Assembly (NCBI GenBank): GCA_037074705.1
Contig: CM073590.1
Span: forward strand, 216,658,746-216,722,745
Length of the DNA stretch: 64,000 nucleotides
Direction of reading: 5' to 3'
Source: Zhengitettix transpicula
Lineage: Eukaryota; Arthropoda; Insecta; Orthoptera; Tetrigidae
Position 1 is the first letter of the stretch. Every line of letters begins with the position of its first letter. Below the pieces are notes generated by a model, which made no database searches, was not told where the DNA came from, and was given only the letters and a program-made list of their open reading frames with translations. Of this stretch, positions 59,367-64,000 are shown piece by piece. The translations under genes and the position numbers were made by a program.

Positions 59367-62065
59367 GAGAAAATTGTAAATTTTTAATACATTATCCTGC
59401 TGAAGTTAATTCAAGCCTATACAATGAAAGACTTATACGAAGATGAAAAACACAAAACTCTGATTGATTTGTCCTGAAAACGCGTTTAGCTTTGTTCTGA
59501 ACTTAATTTATCAAGTAAGAAATATTTTGAAGTTGCTCATGCTGTACAACGGTAGTCTTAGAAAATAAAGAAACGCCGATACCGTATCGGACTTAATTTT
59601 ATGAAATTATATAAACGATTAAGATATATATTATATTATATTATATTTAATCGTTTTGTAATCCGCAACCATTATTTATGCTGTATTATTTGCCTAAATT
59701 AATGAATATATAAGCTAGTTAGTTGTGTATTTCAAAATGACTTCCATTGCTACATTTAATGTCATATTCTTTATTCCAGCTCTGAAGATTCACGTTAGTA
59801 GTATGGCCAAAGAATTACTGGACAATTTTGATATTTTCGAACTCGAAATAAGAGGAGATATTGAATTAAAGGTAAATTAATTACATAAAAATCCTTCTCA
59901 AACAGAACTCTGAGTGATTATTTTCCTAAATTATTTTAAATGCCTCGTAAAACATACATTAAGTTTTAATTTAAAAACTATTTTGATATAACCGTTACAT
60001 ATTTGATTTTCTTAGTCCGATTTCATTATTTATATATAATTCAAAAGTGATTGACATTTGGTATTATCTTTCGTTTACAAAGTTTGAAGAATAAATTCAT
60101 ATTTTTTTATTACTTTTATCGATAATGATTAAATAACTGATTATCTACCGTGTACAATCTCTGCATGAAAATTAATTATAATAAAATTAAGTTATGCATC
60201 GCAGGAAATGTTAATTTCAATTTAAAATATTAAGTTAAATCGTACAGAATCAATAGTGTGTTCAAAATTTCAGGAATGAATGCTAATTAAAGGAGCAATT
60301 AGCGAATTAATTTTTGTTCCGTCTCATCGCACCGAAGGGGAAATATTTTCGATCAACTTGAATCTGTCAAATGTACATTTAAAAAATGTAAACTATTTAT
60401 TGAAAAGCACAGATAAAGCTAAAAAAAAATTTTTTTTTCGTATAATATATGTCACTTAAATTTACAATAATTCAAAAATATTAACATGTTTGTAACTAAT
60501 GTAAGAATTTTTATTTCTGTAAATAGATAATTAAAATTAATTATCTCACGCCTAGAGATTTAAAATCAATTTTGATGTTTGATGTAGATTCCAGATTGAA
60601 AGCGCCTCAAGACGAAGTCATATTATCTTAACGCTAGAAACGTTTAACTTTTTATATTTTTTTAACAATGAATAAAACTAGTTGTTTACGGGTCGTTGAA
60701 TTAAGTCGATCCTCAAAGTAAACAATATATAATAAGTTTAGTATAACGTAAAGTTCACGACATAAGGCCAAAGTTTATTGCTTAAGTTTCTTAAATTTTG
60801 TCTATATTTGACATTGTTTTTCGGAAATAGAATATGAAAATTCTGGGACGGGAAAAGAAGTCTTATGAAGAAATGCTGGGACTCGTGTGGACGGTGTAGA
60901 TGCGTAATTACTGCACATTGGGTGAAATAATGTTAAAAATATAGAACATATTTTTAAATAAACGAAAAATTATTTCACCACCAGAATCAGTGAGCATAGA
61001 TTCTGAGAACAAAATACAGTCAGCTGGGATTCAGTGACTATTATAGTGATCGGGCTGATAAAAAAATTGTAGCTCTTGGATGGTAATTTAAACAATACCA
61101 GGAAAATATAAGCCCTCATCTAGTTTGCTACATAATGGACTAATATTACAAAGATGTGAAGAGAATTGGCCGCTTTGTTAATTAAATTACTGGAACGCTT
61201 CAATTTCATTTTTCACGTCAGTTGCGGCTGTATAAATGGAATCAAAGTTGTTTTTTTTATTTTCGTGGAAGAAAACATTCTAATTAAGTTGATAGTAATA
61301 TAAAGGAACTGATACAGCGAATCACTTAAACGACTATTTTATCAGAGGGAAAAGGCATTATTACCGTGCGGCGTCAGATTCTGTTTGCATTGGAGCGCGC
61401 CCTTCAGCGGCAGGTACAGTTTCATTGTCTAGAAGCCATTATTGAATATCGCGGAGAGAGCAAACAAATTCTGAGCGAGTATGAGAGAGCTGCATTATCT
61501 TGGCGACTAGGAGTGCCTACATTATTAAGTCTTTAAACACGCAGTCTACTTGAAGGGAAGAATACCGTAACAACGAATAGCAGCGAGCAATGAAAGATGT
61601 ACACGGTAAGGCTCTGCGTAAAAATAGGGTTCTAGTAAGATGGAATAATGTACTGAGTCTAAAATTAATGTCATGTGATAACGATGGAAATTCACCTTTA
61701 TTTAACTACATTTATGCATGCCTCGTACGGATGTTTGTAGTCGTGTATAGAAAAAAAAACTTTTTAATCCATATTTATTGACAAGAGATTTATAAAAACA
61801 GTCGTAAGTTGTTAAATAATTGTATCCCAGATTTTTATACGTTCTATATTTTTACGGATTCCGGTAAATATTTCAATTTAGACAGTAGTGTAAACAATTT
61901 TAAAATAATTTAATATCCCTTTGATCTTTTATAGTTATACTTAATTATGTGTAATTGTTATAGGGCAAAGGGAAAATGTCTACCTTTTGGCTTTTGGGGA
62001 AGAAGAGTGAAGAATTGAGGTCTTGCGGCATAACGTCAATAATTGAAGCTGCTCTACCCAACTAA
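16163..62065 (+). CDS. Receptor-type guanylyl cyclase, natriuretic peptide receptor-like, 19 exons, 5'-partial
   Basis: Single-pass membrane receptor that makes cGMP from GTP. Join of 16163-16277, 19909-20168, 22107-22198, 23814-23946, 27162-27243, 32082-32208, 32283-32354, 32504-32578, 33467-33643, 37316-37484, 39914-40069, 42822-42993, 49583-49732, 52813-52936, 53009-53077, 53150-53324, 55346-55444, 59780-59871 and 61964-62065. All borders are AG/GT, phases match at all 18 junctions, and the reading frame stays open to TAA at 62063. The 813-codon product carries the distal ligand-binding domain (1-200), a membrane helix (206-227), a kinase homology domain with VALK Lys301, HGN Asn393 where kinases have the catalytic Asp, and DFG at 411-413, a coiled-coil linker (545-593) and a cyclase domain. 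The cyclase has metal Asp620 and Asp664, guanine-reading Glu660 and Cys732, and Asn739/Arg743 of the catalytic loop, so it should be active and GTP-specific. Family members are usually about 1000-1100 residues, so about 230 N-terminal residues are missing. The exact orthology among insect membrane cyclases cannot be settled by eye. Confidence 0.95.
16278..19908 (+). other. Receptor intron between exons a and b
   Basis: Holds a TA microsatellite (16474-16521), a G+C-richer unrecognised block at 19130-19360 and a small frame at 18194-18298. Otherwise AT-rich without recognisable content. Confidence 0.6.
16474..16521. repeat. (TA)n microsatellite
   Basis: About 20 TA units in a row with one interruption (GTATATA). 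Open frames of repeated Ile-Tyr called across it on both strands are artefacts. Confidence 0.95.
19909..20168 (+). CDS. Receptor guanylyl cyclase exon (b): ligand-binding domain
   Basis: Residues 39-126. The largest exon found. It begins after ATTAGCAG and ends before GTAACG, splitting an Arg and a Gly codon. The peptide runs from RPDPSPRPW through [13 protein letters not shown] and [16 protein letters not shown] to MRSRVFQG, matching the helices and the F-x-G turn near the end of the natriuretic-receptor ligand domain. NGS in LKNNGSEMD is a possible N-glycosylation site. The exon is visibly much richer in G+C than the introns around it. A 127-residue open frame on the opposite strand is a shadow of this composition. 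Confidence 0.94.
20169..22106 (+). other. Receptor intron between exons b and c
   Basis: AT-rich; no repeat or gene recognised. Confidence 0.6.
22107..22198 (+). CDS. Receptor guanylyl cyclase exon (c): ligand-binding domain
   Basis: Residues 126-156. It follows GCGTTGCAG and ends before GTACGT, closing on a whole codon. The peptide [20 protein letters not shown] is the G-x-x-G-x-x-x-I-D-x-x-G-D-R segment conserved in this receptor family. NVT is a possible N-glycosylation site. Confidence 0.95.
22199..23813 (+). other. Receptor intron between exons c and d
   Basis: AT-rich apart from a tRNA-like patch at 22905-23060. Confidence 0.6.
22905..23060 (+). repeat. Possible second tRNA-derived SINE type
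   Basis: TTCGGATTCGAGTCCCGCAT contains a good pol III B box (GGATTCGAGTCC against GGTTCGANNCC) followed by GGACGTTGAATGTGTGTGCG, a SINE-like arrangement. The A box and cloverleaf are not convincing, so a real tRNA gene is unlikely. Only one copy of this form was seen. Confidence 0.4.
23814..23946 (+). CDS. Receptor guanylyl cyclase exon (d): juxtamembrane extracellular segment
   Basis: Residues 157-201. Starts after GCGTTGCAG in phase 0 and ends one base into a codon before GTTAGA, a weaker donor than the others. The peptide has [15 protein letters not shown] followed by [12 protein letters not shown]. The two cysteines nine residues apart are the juxtamembrane disulfide pair of natriuretic receptors, which affects signalling across the membrane. 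A stop codon follows straight away if the intron is retained. Confidence 0.95.
25560..25660 (-). repeat. tRNA-like (B box) patch, possible SINE
   Basis: The minus strand reads ATGGTTCGAATCCCAGCTCG, a consensus pol III B box and a T-arm-like sequence. No full cloverleaf is evident. It abuts the dispersed repeat that starts near 25670. Confidence 0.4.
25670..26340 (+). repeat. Dispersed repeat family E, copy 1 (possibly Helitron-like)
   Basis: Contains ACAAATCTAAACGCGTGGAG, GACCAAATTTTGAACACGTG, then two related sub-units (each with a CATAAAAATA/GTAC-type block and GCCGAGTTTAATTA). Ends CCAACGCAGGGAACCCAGCT plus ATTAGT. The same blocks occur inverted at 50690-51620. An A/T-flanked CTAGT-like end after an AACGC-GGG block resembles non-autonomous Helitron ends in insects, but I cannot verify this. 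Confidence 0.6.
27162..27243 (+). CDS. Receptor guanylyl cyclase exon (e): transmembrane helix
   Basis: Residues 201-228. The exon lies after TTTCCAG and before GTAAAT. It encodes [14 protein letters not shown] and [14 protein letters not shown], about 22 uncharged residues (206-227) followed by Arg, as expected for the single membrane span with a positive stop-transfer end on the cytoplasmic side. The Arg codon is split with the next exon, giving FRHYKLE. Confidence 0.95.
27244..32081 (+). other. Receptor intron between exons e and f
   Basis: 4.8 kb, AT-rich, with a TA microsatellite at 30384-30416 and a run of 13 C near 29930-29942. No other gene recognised. Confidence 0.6.
30384..30416. 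repeat. (TA)n microsatellite
   Basis: Sixteen or so uninterrupted AT units. Confidence 0.95.
32082..32208 (+). CDS. Receptor guanylyl cyclase exon (f): start of cytoplasmic region
   Basis: Residues 228-270. The acceptor is CGCACTAG, with a weak pyrimidine tract, and the donor is GTGAGT. The peptide starts [17 protein letters not shown], the juxtamembrane motif that opens the kinase homology domain in this family, and continues through a basic, Ser-rich stretch ([17 protein letters not shown]). In mammalian natriuretic receptors this region is phosphorylated and controls the response; whether that holds here is inference. The downstream intron is only 74 bp. Confidence 0.94.
32283..32354 (+). 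CDS. Receptor guanylyl cyclase exon (g): kinase homology domain, N-lobe
   Basis: Residues 271-294, a 24-codon exon. The first acceptor AG (TTTTGCAG) keeps phase 0 and gives [17 protein letters not shown] and VQTALYK. A second CAG eight bases further in would shift the frame and lose the match, so it is rejected. The donor is GTAAGT. Introns on either side are 74 and 149 bp. Confidence 0.93.
32504..32578 (+). CDS. Receptor guanylyl cyclase exon (h): kinase homology domain, VALK lysine
   Basis: Residues 295-319. The acceptor is TTTATGAAG, with A before the AG, and the donor GTTTGT is also below consensus. The peptide [20 protein letters not shown] carries Lys301, the position of the ATP-anchoring lysine in kinases, then the I-E-L-T-R motif seen throughout membrane guanylyl cyclases. 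Confidence 0.94.
32579..33466 (+). other. Receptor intron between exons h and i
   Basis: AT-rich. A minus-strand B-box-like sequence (CTGGGTTCGATTCACGG) lies at about 33285-33305, perhaps another decayed SINE. Confidence 0.5.
33467..33643 (+). CDS. Receptor guanylyl cyclase exon (i): kinase homology domain, hinge
   Basis: Residues 320-378. Lies between ACATTTCAG and GTAATT. The peptide begins [18 protein letters not shown] and includes [16 protein letters not shown], the hinge and D-helix region of the kinase fold, and ends in the E-helix at MHDIIR. Both borders are in phase 0. Confidence 0.96.
33735..33966 (-). repeat. tRNA-derived SINE (copy 2)
   Basis: Reverse complement of the family at 4200. 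On the minus strand the head GTGGTGTAGTGGCCAGCGTC is followed by TTGCCTCGCATCACAGAGGT, a B box GGGTTAGAATACC, GGCATGGGCATGGATG and a body ending TGTAATATGACAGTCTGTCA. It is better preserved than copy 1. Confidence 0.8.
34045..34210. repeat. Direct repeat family, copy 1
   Basis: Shares CGAAGTTTTGG-TACGTC, TTTCAATTATTAGCAA, GTCTGGAAAGGTT-AATTATT and a later GTG-ATGYGGC block with 35485-35650 in the same orientation. Identity not known. Confidence 0.6.
35485..35650. repeat. Direct repeat family, copy 2
   Basis: Second copy, about 1.44 kb downstream of the first in the same intron, with CCGAAGTTTTGGGTACGTC and TTCAATTATTAGCAACC as landmarks. Too diverged to be a recent tandem duplication. Confidence 0.6.
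37170..37203. repeat. (TA)n microsatellite
   Basis: About 17 TA units, ending right where the antisense retroelement fragment starts. Confidence 0.95.
37204..37275 (-). repeat. Long A-tailed GC-rich retroelement (copy 4), antisense 3' fragment
   Basis: GGGATTGAAAGGGGGGATGC and ATAATCCACATAGTGG are the reverse complement of the last 70 bases of the family. It is the only copy seen in the minus orientation, and its edge is about 40 bases from the exon j acceptor. Confidence 0.8.
37316..37484 (+). CDS. Receptor guanylyl cyclase exon (j): pseudokinase catalytic and DFG loops
   Basis: Residues 379-435. The peptide [20 protein letters not shown] is the E-helix and catalytic loop. Kinases have HRD; here it is HGN (391-393), so the catalytic Asp is replaced by Asn393, the usual state in membrane cyclases, which makes this a regulatory pseudokinase. 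[14 protein letters not shown] contains the DFG motif. The donor is GTGAGT. Only the acceptor ending TATTTTAG at 37315 keeps frame. A better-looking acceptor CACTGCAG ends 13 bases upstream at 37302 and would shift the frame. An antisense repeat fragment ends about 40 bases before the exon. Confidence 0.95.
37699..39720. mobile_element. Candidate 2-kb DNA element with inverted ends of about 100-130 bases
   Basis: The left end (TATTGTATTGTGACAGTTGG, GGTAATGGTAACAAATG, then TGTCAACTTTA, ATATCTATTATTATTAGA and AACAAGCCTA) recurs as its reverse complement at 39622-39720. The left arm also has its first 35 or so bases duplicated in tandem. The 1.8-kb interior has no transposase frame and carries a nested MITE. 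It could be one non-autonomous transposon or two inverted copies of a small repeat. Confidence 0.6.
38428..38624. mobile_element. MITE (copy 2)
   Basis: Same family and orientation as 6854-7033. The left end is ACTACAGTGGGAACTACGAA plus ATTGTAATACCAAGG, the right end complementary to CTATAGTCTGCGCCTCGAAA. It shares the internal GCTGTGTTG block and is older and more diverged than copy 1. Confidence 0.7.
39914..40069 (+). CDS. Receptor guanylyl cyclase exon (k): kinase homology domain, C-lobe
   Basis: Residues 435-487. Lies between TTAATGCAG and GTAAGA. The peptide has [11 protein letters not shown], the equivalent of the kinase APE motif, then [18 protein letters not shown], the F-helix with the DVYSF signature, and [13 protein letters not shown]. 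Confidence 0.96.
40070..42821 (+). other. Receptor intron between exons k and l
   Basis: 2.75 kb, AT-rich. A G+C-richer patch at 42360-42620 has an 83-codon frame that I do not recognise. Confidence 0.5.
42822..42993 (+). CDS. Receptor guanylyl cyclase exon (l): end of kinase homology domain
   Basis: Residues 487-544. Follows CGTCGTTGCAG and ends before GTAAGC. The peptide contains [18 protein letters not shown] and then [16 protein letters not shown], the conserved C-W-x-E-x-P-x-x-R-P-x-F end of the kinase fold, and KVTIRKLNK. The following intron, 6589 bp, is the longest between exons in the window. Confidence 0.96.
42994..49582 (+). other. Receptor intron between exons l and m
   Basis: 6.6 kb, the longest intron seen. 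Holds a foldback-family fragment near 43735-43820, an unrecognised G+C-richer block at 46060-46260 and 46430-46900, a LINE remnant (47215-47580), a TA microsatellite near 48518-48543 and a run of G near 49209. Confidence 0.6.
47215..47580 (+). pseudogene. Non-LTR retrotransposon reverse transcriptase, C-terminal remnant
   Basis: One frame reads [12 protein letters not shown], stop, then [19 protein letters not shown], stop, PDYVNA, stop, [17 protein letters not shown]. This is the L-E-Y-x-x-x-x-W ... L-E-x-x-Q-R-R-A ... G-L-x-x-L-x-x-R-R pattern that follows the polymerase domain of LINE proteins. At least four stop codons show it is dead. The segment is short and has no visible 3' tail. Confidence 0.65.
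49583..49732 (+). CDS. Receptor guanylyl cyclase exon (m): coiled-coil dimerisation linker
   Basis: Residues 544-594. The peptide [20 protein letters not shown] and [20 protein letters not shown] is the signalling helix / coiled coil that holds two cyclase subunits together and transmits the signal. It ends at QLLPK, joined by a split Lys codon to SVASQL. The acceptor GAAAAG is non-consensus but is the only one that keeps phase. The donor is GTAAGT. Confidence 0.95.
50690..51620 (-). repeat. Dispersed repeat family E, copy 2, internally repeated
   Basis: On the minus strand it carries the same landmarks as 25670-26340, including ACAAATCTACACCCGTTGAG and GACCAAACTTTGCATACGTG. Its low-coordinate end, GGCGTTGCCCAGGTTGTCAT, pairs with the end of copy 1. 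Here the unit occurs more than once (heads near 51110-51190 and 51510-51620, about 400 bases apart). The 108-codon and 73-codon frames in it are not genes. Confidence 0.6.
51888..52172. mobile_element. Foldback MITE with possible TTAA end
   Basis: AACTCATATACTTTAGCTGT onward (51963-52031) is the inverted copy of about 52052-52120. The outer arms also match roughly (CGTTCGCTGCCATTCGGG against the complement of CCCGGAAGGCAACG). The left end is TTAACACGTTCGCTGCC. TTAA is the piggyBac target; the right end is decayed (GTTATTTA), so that link is tentative. A related AACACGTTCGCTGGC occurs at about 53430. Confidence 0.65.
52813..52936 (+). CDS. Receptor guanylyl cyclase exon (n): cyclase domain, first metal Asp
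   Basis: Residues 594-635. Lies between TATACCAG and GTTAGT. The peptide [18 protein letters not shown] leads into [16 protein letters not shown]. Asp620 in FSDIVGF is the first of two metal-binding aspartates of class III nucleotide cyclases. The intron after it is 72 bp. Confidence 0.96.
53009..53077 (+). CDS. Receptor guanylyl cyclase exon (o): cyclase domain
   Basis: Residues 636-658, a 23-codon exon between TGTTTTCAG and GTATTA. The peptide is [15 protein letters not shown] with IEHFDVYK, a helix and strand of the cyclase core. It has 72-bp introns on both sides, among the shortest in this gene. Confidence 0.95.
53150..53324 (+). CDS. Receptor guanylyl cyclase exon (p): cyclase domain, Glu and second metal Asp
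   Basis: Residues 659-717. Follows CTCCTTGCAG and ends before GTAACT. The peptide starts [19 protein letters not shown]. Glu660 is the guanine-reading residue (Lys in adenylyl cyclases) and Asp664 the second metal ligand. It continues [14 protein letters not shown] and LRIGIHSG, highly conserved in receptor guanylyl cyclases. Confidence 0.97.
53325..55345 (+). other. Receptor intron between exons p and q
   Basis: AT-rich. The 90-codon frame at 53639-53911 has no similarity I can name. Otherwise nothing recognised. Confidence 0.5.
55346..55444 (+). CDS. Receptor guanylyl cyclase exon (q): cyclase domain, Cys and catalytic loop
   Basis: Residues 717-750. Follows CCCACCCAG and ends before GTAAGT. 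The peptide [18 protein letters not shown] and [12 protein letters not shown] holds Cys732, the second guanine-selecting residue, and Asn739 and Arg743, which orient the substrate and stabilise the transition state. All catalytic positions are intact. Confidence 0.97.
57225..57689 (+). repeat. Long A-tailed GC-rich retroelement (copy 5)
   Basis: Begins at CTCTCACATCTCTCTGG, 5'-truncated compared with the next copy, and ends with an A run at 57679-57689. It is nearly identical to copy 6, with only scattered single-base differences, so both are recent or derive from a duplication. Confidence 0.9.
57703..58236 (+). repeat. Long A-tailed GC-rich retroelement (copy 6), full length with target duplication
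   Basis: Starts GAAGGAAGCCTGCGAGAGG and ends with GCCCT and an A run at about 58236. It is flanked by TCATCTGACCAC (57691-57702) and TCATCTGAACAC (58237-58248), 11 of 12 bases the same, which looks like a target-site duplication. The length of about 534 bases gives the likely full-length unit. The short open frames in it (66-101 codons) are repeated artefacts. Confidence 0.9.
59285..59363. repeat. (TA)n microsatellite
   Basis: Nearly 80 bases of TA with one short AAATAAA interruption, likely length-variable. Confidence 0.95.
59780..59871 (+). CDS. Receptor guanylyl cyclase exon (r): end of cyclase domain
   Basis: Residues 750-780. Lies between TTATTCCAG and GTAAAT. The split codon gives Pro, so the joined peptide reads [18 protein letters not shown], then [12 protein letters not shown]. 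The intron before it (55445-59779) contains a nested pair of retroelement copies and an AT microsatellite. Confidence 0.95.
59872..61963 (+). other. Receptor intron between exons r and s
   Basis: AT-rich. A G+C-richer stretch at 61370-61620 has no readable protein. Nothing else recognised. Confidence 0.5.
61964..62065 (+). CDS. Receptor guanylyl cyclase exon (s): last coding exon
   Basis: Residues 781-813 and the TAA stop at 62063-62065. The acceptor is TTGTTATAG. The peptide begins [14 protein letters not shown], the usual end of the cyclase domain (G-K-G-x-x-x-T-F/Y-W-L-x-G), followed by a short 20-residue tail with no motif I recognise. No AATAAA appears until 62582, so the 3' UTR end is not fixed. 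Confidence 0.94.
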   Translation, partial: GKGKMSTFWLLGKKSEELRSCGITSIIEAALPN

Positions 62066-62504
62066 AAATATATTTGTAAATGTGTCATTACATACTTATA
62101 TGAAAAATACTTTGTGTAGTTTTAATTATATATCCTACAAAAGTCAGAAGACAACTGGAATCCTGTGTAAATAACTTACGTATTCAGCCTCGTAAGATTT
62201 TGGCTCTCTTATTCACATCGCTGGAATAAGAAAATAATCTACTTCAAAAAAGTTTATTATATAATAAGTTGTTTGACTGCCTGTGTTTTGAGTGGGTATA
62301 ACAGATGATTGTCCCATGCATTAGAGTTTTCTCAGCGCTATCGCTCACCTGACATTTTTAAATCAAAACACCACGTTAATTTCGATAACTAACCTATTAA
62401 TTAGTATTTTCAGTCATGAGTGCAATGAATAATTTATATCCCATTTATCATAAAATTTTAATCTTTTAATTAACTTCTATTATCGTAAAAAATGAAAAAA
62501 AAAC
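62066..62504 (+). other. Probable 3' untranslated region / flank of the receptor gene
   Basis: AT-rich, no canonical AATAAA. The first is at 62582, inside the tandem repeat, so the polyadenylation site is either there, further on, or uses a variant signal. Confidence 0.4.
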
Positions 62505-62968
62505 GTCTGATTGAAATTAATGAATACGAAAGATAGCCAATTCAGACAACAATGTAATATAAATACCACACTTAAAACTAGAATAAATATTAAAGCCGAA
62601 AGTAAGCAAAACATAATTGAGTAAAGAAATAATATAAACATCAAACGAATAGAAGACGCTATTAAAGGTTAGGCGTCAAATGTTAAAATGAAAACATTTA
62701 GGTCAGATTGATATTAATGAATACGAAAGATAGCCAATTCAGACAAAAATGTAATATAAATACCACACTTAAAGCTAGGATAAATATTAAAGCCGAAAGT
62801 AAGCAAAACATAATTCAGAAAAGAAATAATATAAACATAAAACAAATAGAAGACGCTATTGAAGGTTAGGCGTCAAATGTTAAAATGAAAACATTTAGGT
62901 CTGATTTAAATTAATGAATACGAAAGACAGCCAATTCAGACAAAAATTTAATATAAATACCACAATTA
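62505..62968. repeat. 197-bp tandem repeat, about 2.3 copies
   Basis: TGAATACGAAAGATAGCCAA recurs at 62521 and 62718, and with one change at 62915, a constant spacing of 197 bases. The units are alike along their length (AATACCACACTTAAA, GGTTAGGCGTCAAATG). The third unit is cut off after about 55 bases. Confidence 0.9.
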
Positions 62969-64000
62969 AATTCATTCTATTATTTTAGTTATGAATGTTT
63001 TGTGCTGTTATATGATCCAATATTTGGTCATTCTTATATGACAATAATCGTGGAACATTTTGTAATATGAGTAATTCTAATTTAACGGAATTTTTTTCAT
63101 TTATCTGTATACATCAATCGTTTTCTGAATATTAAAACAAACGTATCCGCCTACTGGAAAATTTAAAACGGGTGGATAGTTTATCAGTTTCGACAATGAA
63201 TGTTAAACAATTGCTGTACGTGAATACATATTGACTTTTTACAACAAAGACATGAAGCATGAAGGTAGACAGTGTACTAATTGTAATTTTGATGCTAATA
63301 TTTTTTGTTAGATAATTTAGTAAAAGGGCAGCTCTCTCTAAATATAAGTTGTTCCCTACCTCATTAGCTTTCTGAAACAATAAATGGAATAAAATTGCAG
63401 CGAGACATTTTAAGGCAATACTACGACGTATCAAGAATCAATATTCTGCAGGTGACAGGAAGCAGTGAAAAGTTGGCATCAAAAGCAGATCGACTCAAGT
63501 TTAAGTCGTTGGCTACTAGGAAAATCGGTTCAATTCAAGATCGTATTATAAATTGTATACAAATATTAGCGGTAAATCATTTAGTTTTGAATCCTTAGCC
63601 TTTCAAAACTTTCCCCATTAATTAAATAGAATAGAATGGTTTAAGTTACAAAGTCCAATAAATTTTAGAAACCTTTATAATACTAAATTAAGATACTTTC
63701 TAAAAAGGATAAAACACTTTTCCGTACCTGAACTAAGTAGGCAGGCCTACATGCCTACATTTCAACTTGTAGAATTCTTTCATCATCCTCTCTCTCGTAA
63801 GTTACATTAATCTAATTCTCATCCTCTACACATCCTTCACACTTTAATATACTAATTTTATAATGAAACTTTTGCAAAGTATAAAGACAGAAATATCCAT
63901 GAAATCGTAATTAAAGCTGAAAGAAGACATTTGTTTAAAAGTTTATCATTCCGAAAAAACCTTAGCCTTTACAAGCTATTATCCTATTTTTTGGCGAATT
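62969..64000. other. AT-rich downstream flank, nothing recognised
   Basis: Two short frames (63132-63434 minus, 100 codons; 63395-63598 plus, 67 codons) overlap each other and have no recognisable similarity. No second gene is supported. Confidence 0.4.

Larger units (their letters stand above)
55445..59779 (+). other. Receptor intron between exons q and r
   Basis: Holds two adjacent retroelement copies (57225-58236), an unrecognised G+C-richer block (58560-58930) and the longest TA microsatellite (59285-59363). Confidence 0.6.

Noticed and set aside
62505..62968. CRISPR array
   Set aside because: The repeat is a continuous 197-base tandem unit, not short repeats with unique spacers, in a eukaryotic setting.
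63132..63598. A second gene downstream of the receptor
   Set aside because: Two overlapping short frames on opposite strands without recognisable domains or splice context.

Overview
The window looks like nuclear DNA of an insect. It is about two-thirds A+T, introns are large and repeat-filled, exons have consensus GT/AG borders, and there are many short transposon remnants. No bacterial, organellar or viral gene organisation is seen. Repeat content and the type of receptor gene would fit a cockroach or termite, but that is a guess.

The one gene I can support is a receptor-type (membrane) guanylyl cyclase of the natriuretic-peptide-receptor class, on the + strand. Nineteen coding exons between 16163 and 62065 join without a single frame break into 813 codons (the first one partial), ending in a TAA stop. 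In order the product has the C-terminal half of the extracellular ligand-binding domain (residues 1-200), one transmembrane helix (about 206-227), a protein-kinase-like domain with an HGN in place of HRD (about 235-540), a coiled-coil dimerisation linker (about 545-593), and a class III guanylyl cyclase domain with both metal-binding Asp and the GTP-selecting Glu/Cys pair (about 595-787). The signal peptide and roughly the first 230 residues of the ligand-binding domain are not found here. They probably lie upstream of base 1.

Layout. 1-16162: no recognised exon, presumably a 5' intron of the receptor or intergenic DNA. It holds repeats: a long A-tailed GC-rich retroelement family (1-190, 9955-10670, 13708-14031), a tRNA-derived SINE (4200), a possible LTR with a Lys-tRNA-type primer site (4440-5240), a mariner remnant (8040-8415), foldback elements (1954, 13172) and a MITE (6854). 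16163-27243: extracellular and membrane exons. 32082-42993: kinase-homology exons, including a 2-kb element bounded by long inverted repeats inside one intron. 49583-62065: linker and cyclase exons, with further repeats in the introns, notably a nested pair of the long retroelement at 57225-58248. 62066-64000: 3' flank with a 197-bp tandem repeat.

Biology. On peptide binding this class of receptor turns GTP into the second messenger cGMP inside the cell. The extracellular domain binds, the kinase-like domain and coiled coil pass on the signal, and two cyclase domains pair to form the active site. I found no second protein-coding gene, RNA gene or CRISPR array. Nothing here is a clear new biological system. 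The most unusual items are the repeat families and a competing splice acceptor at exon 10.
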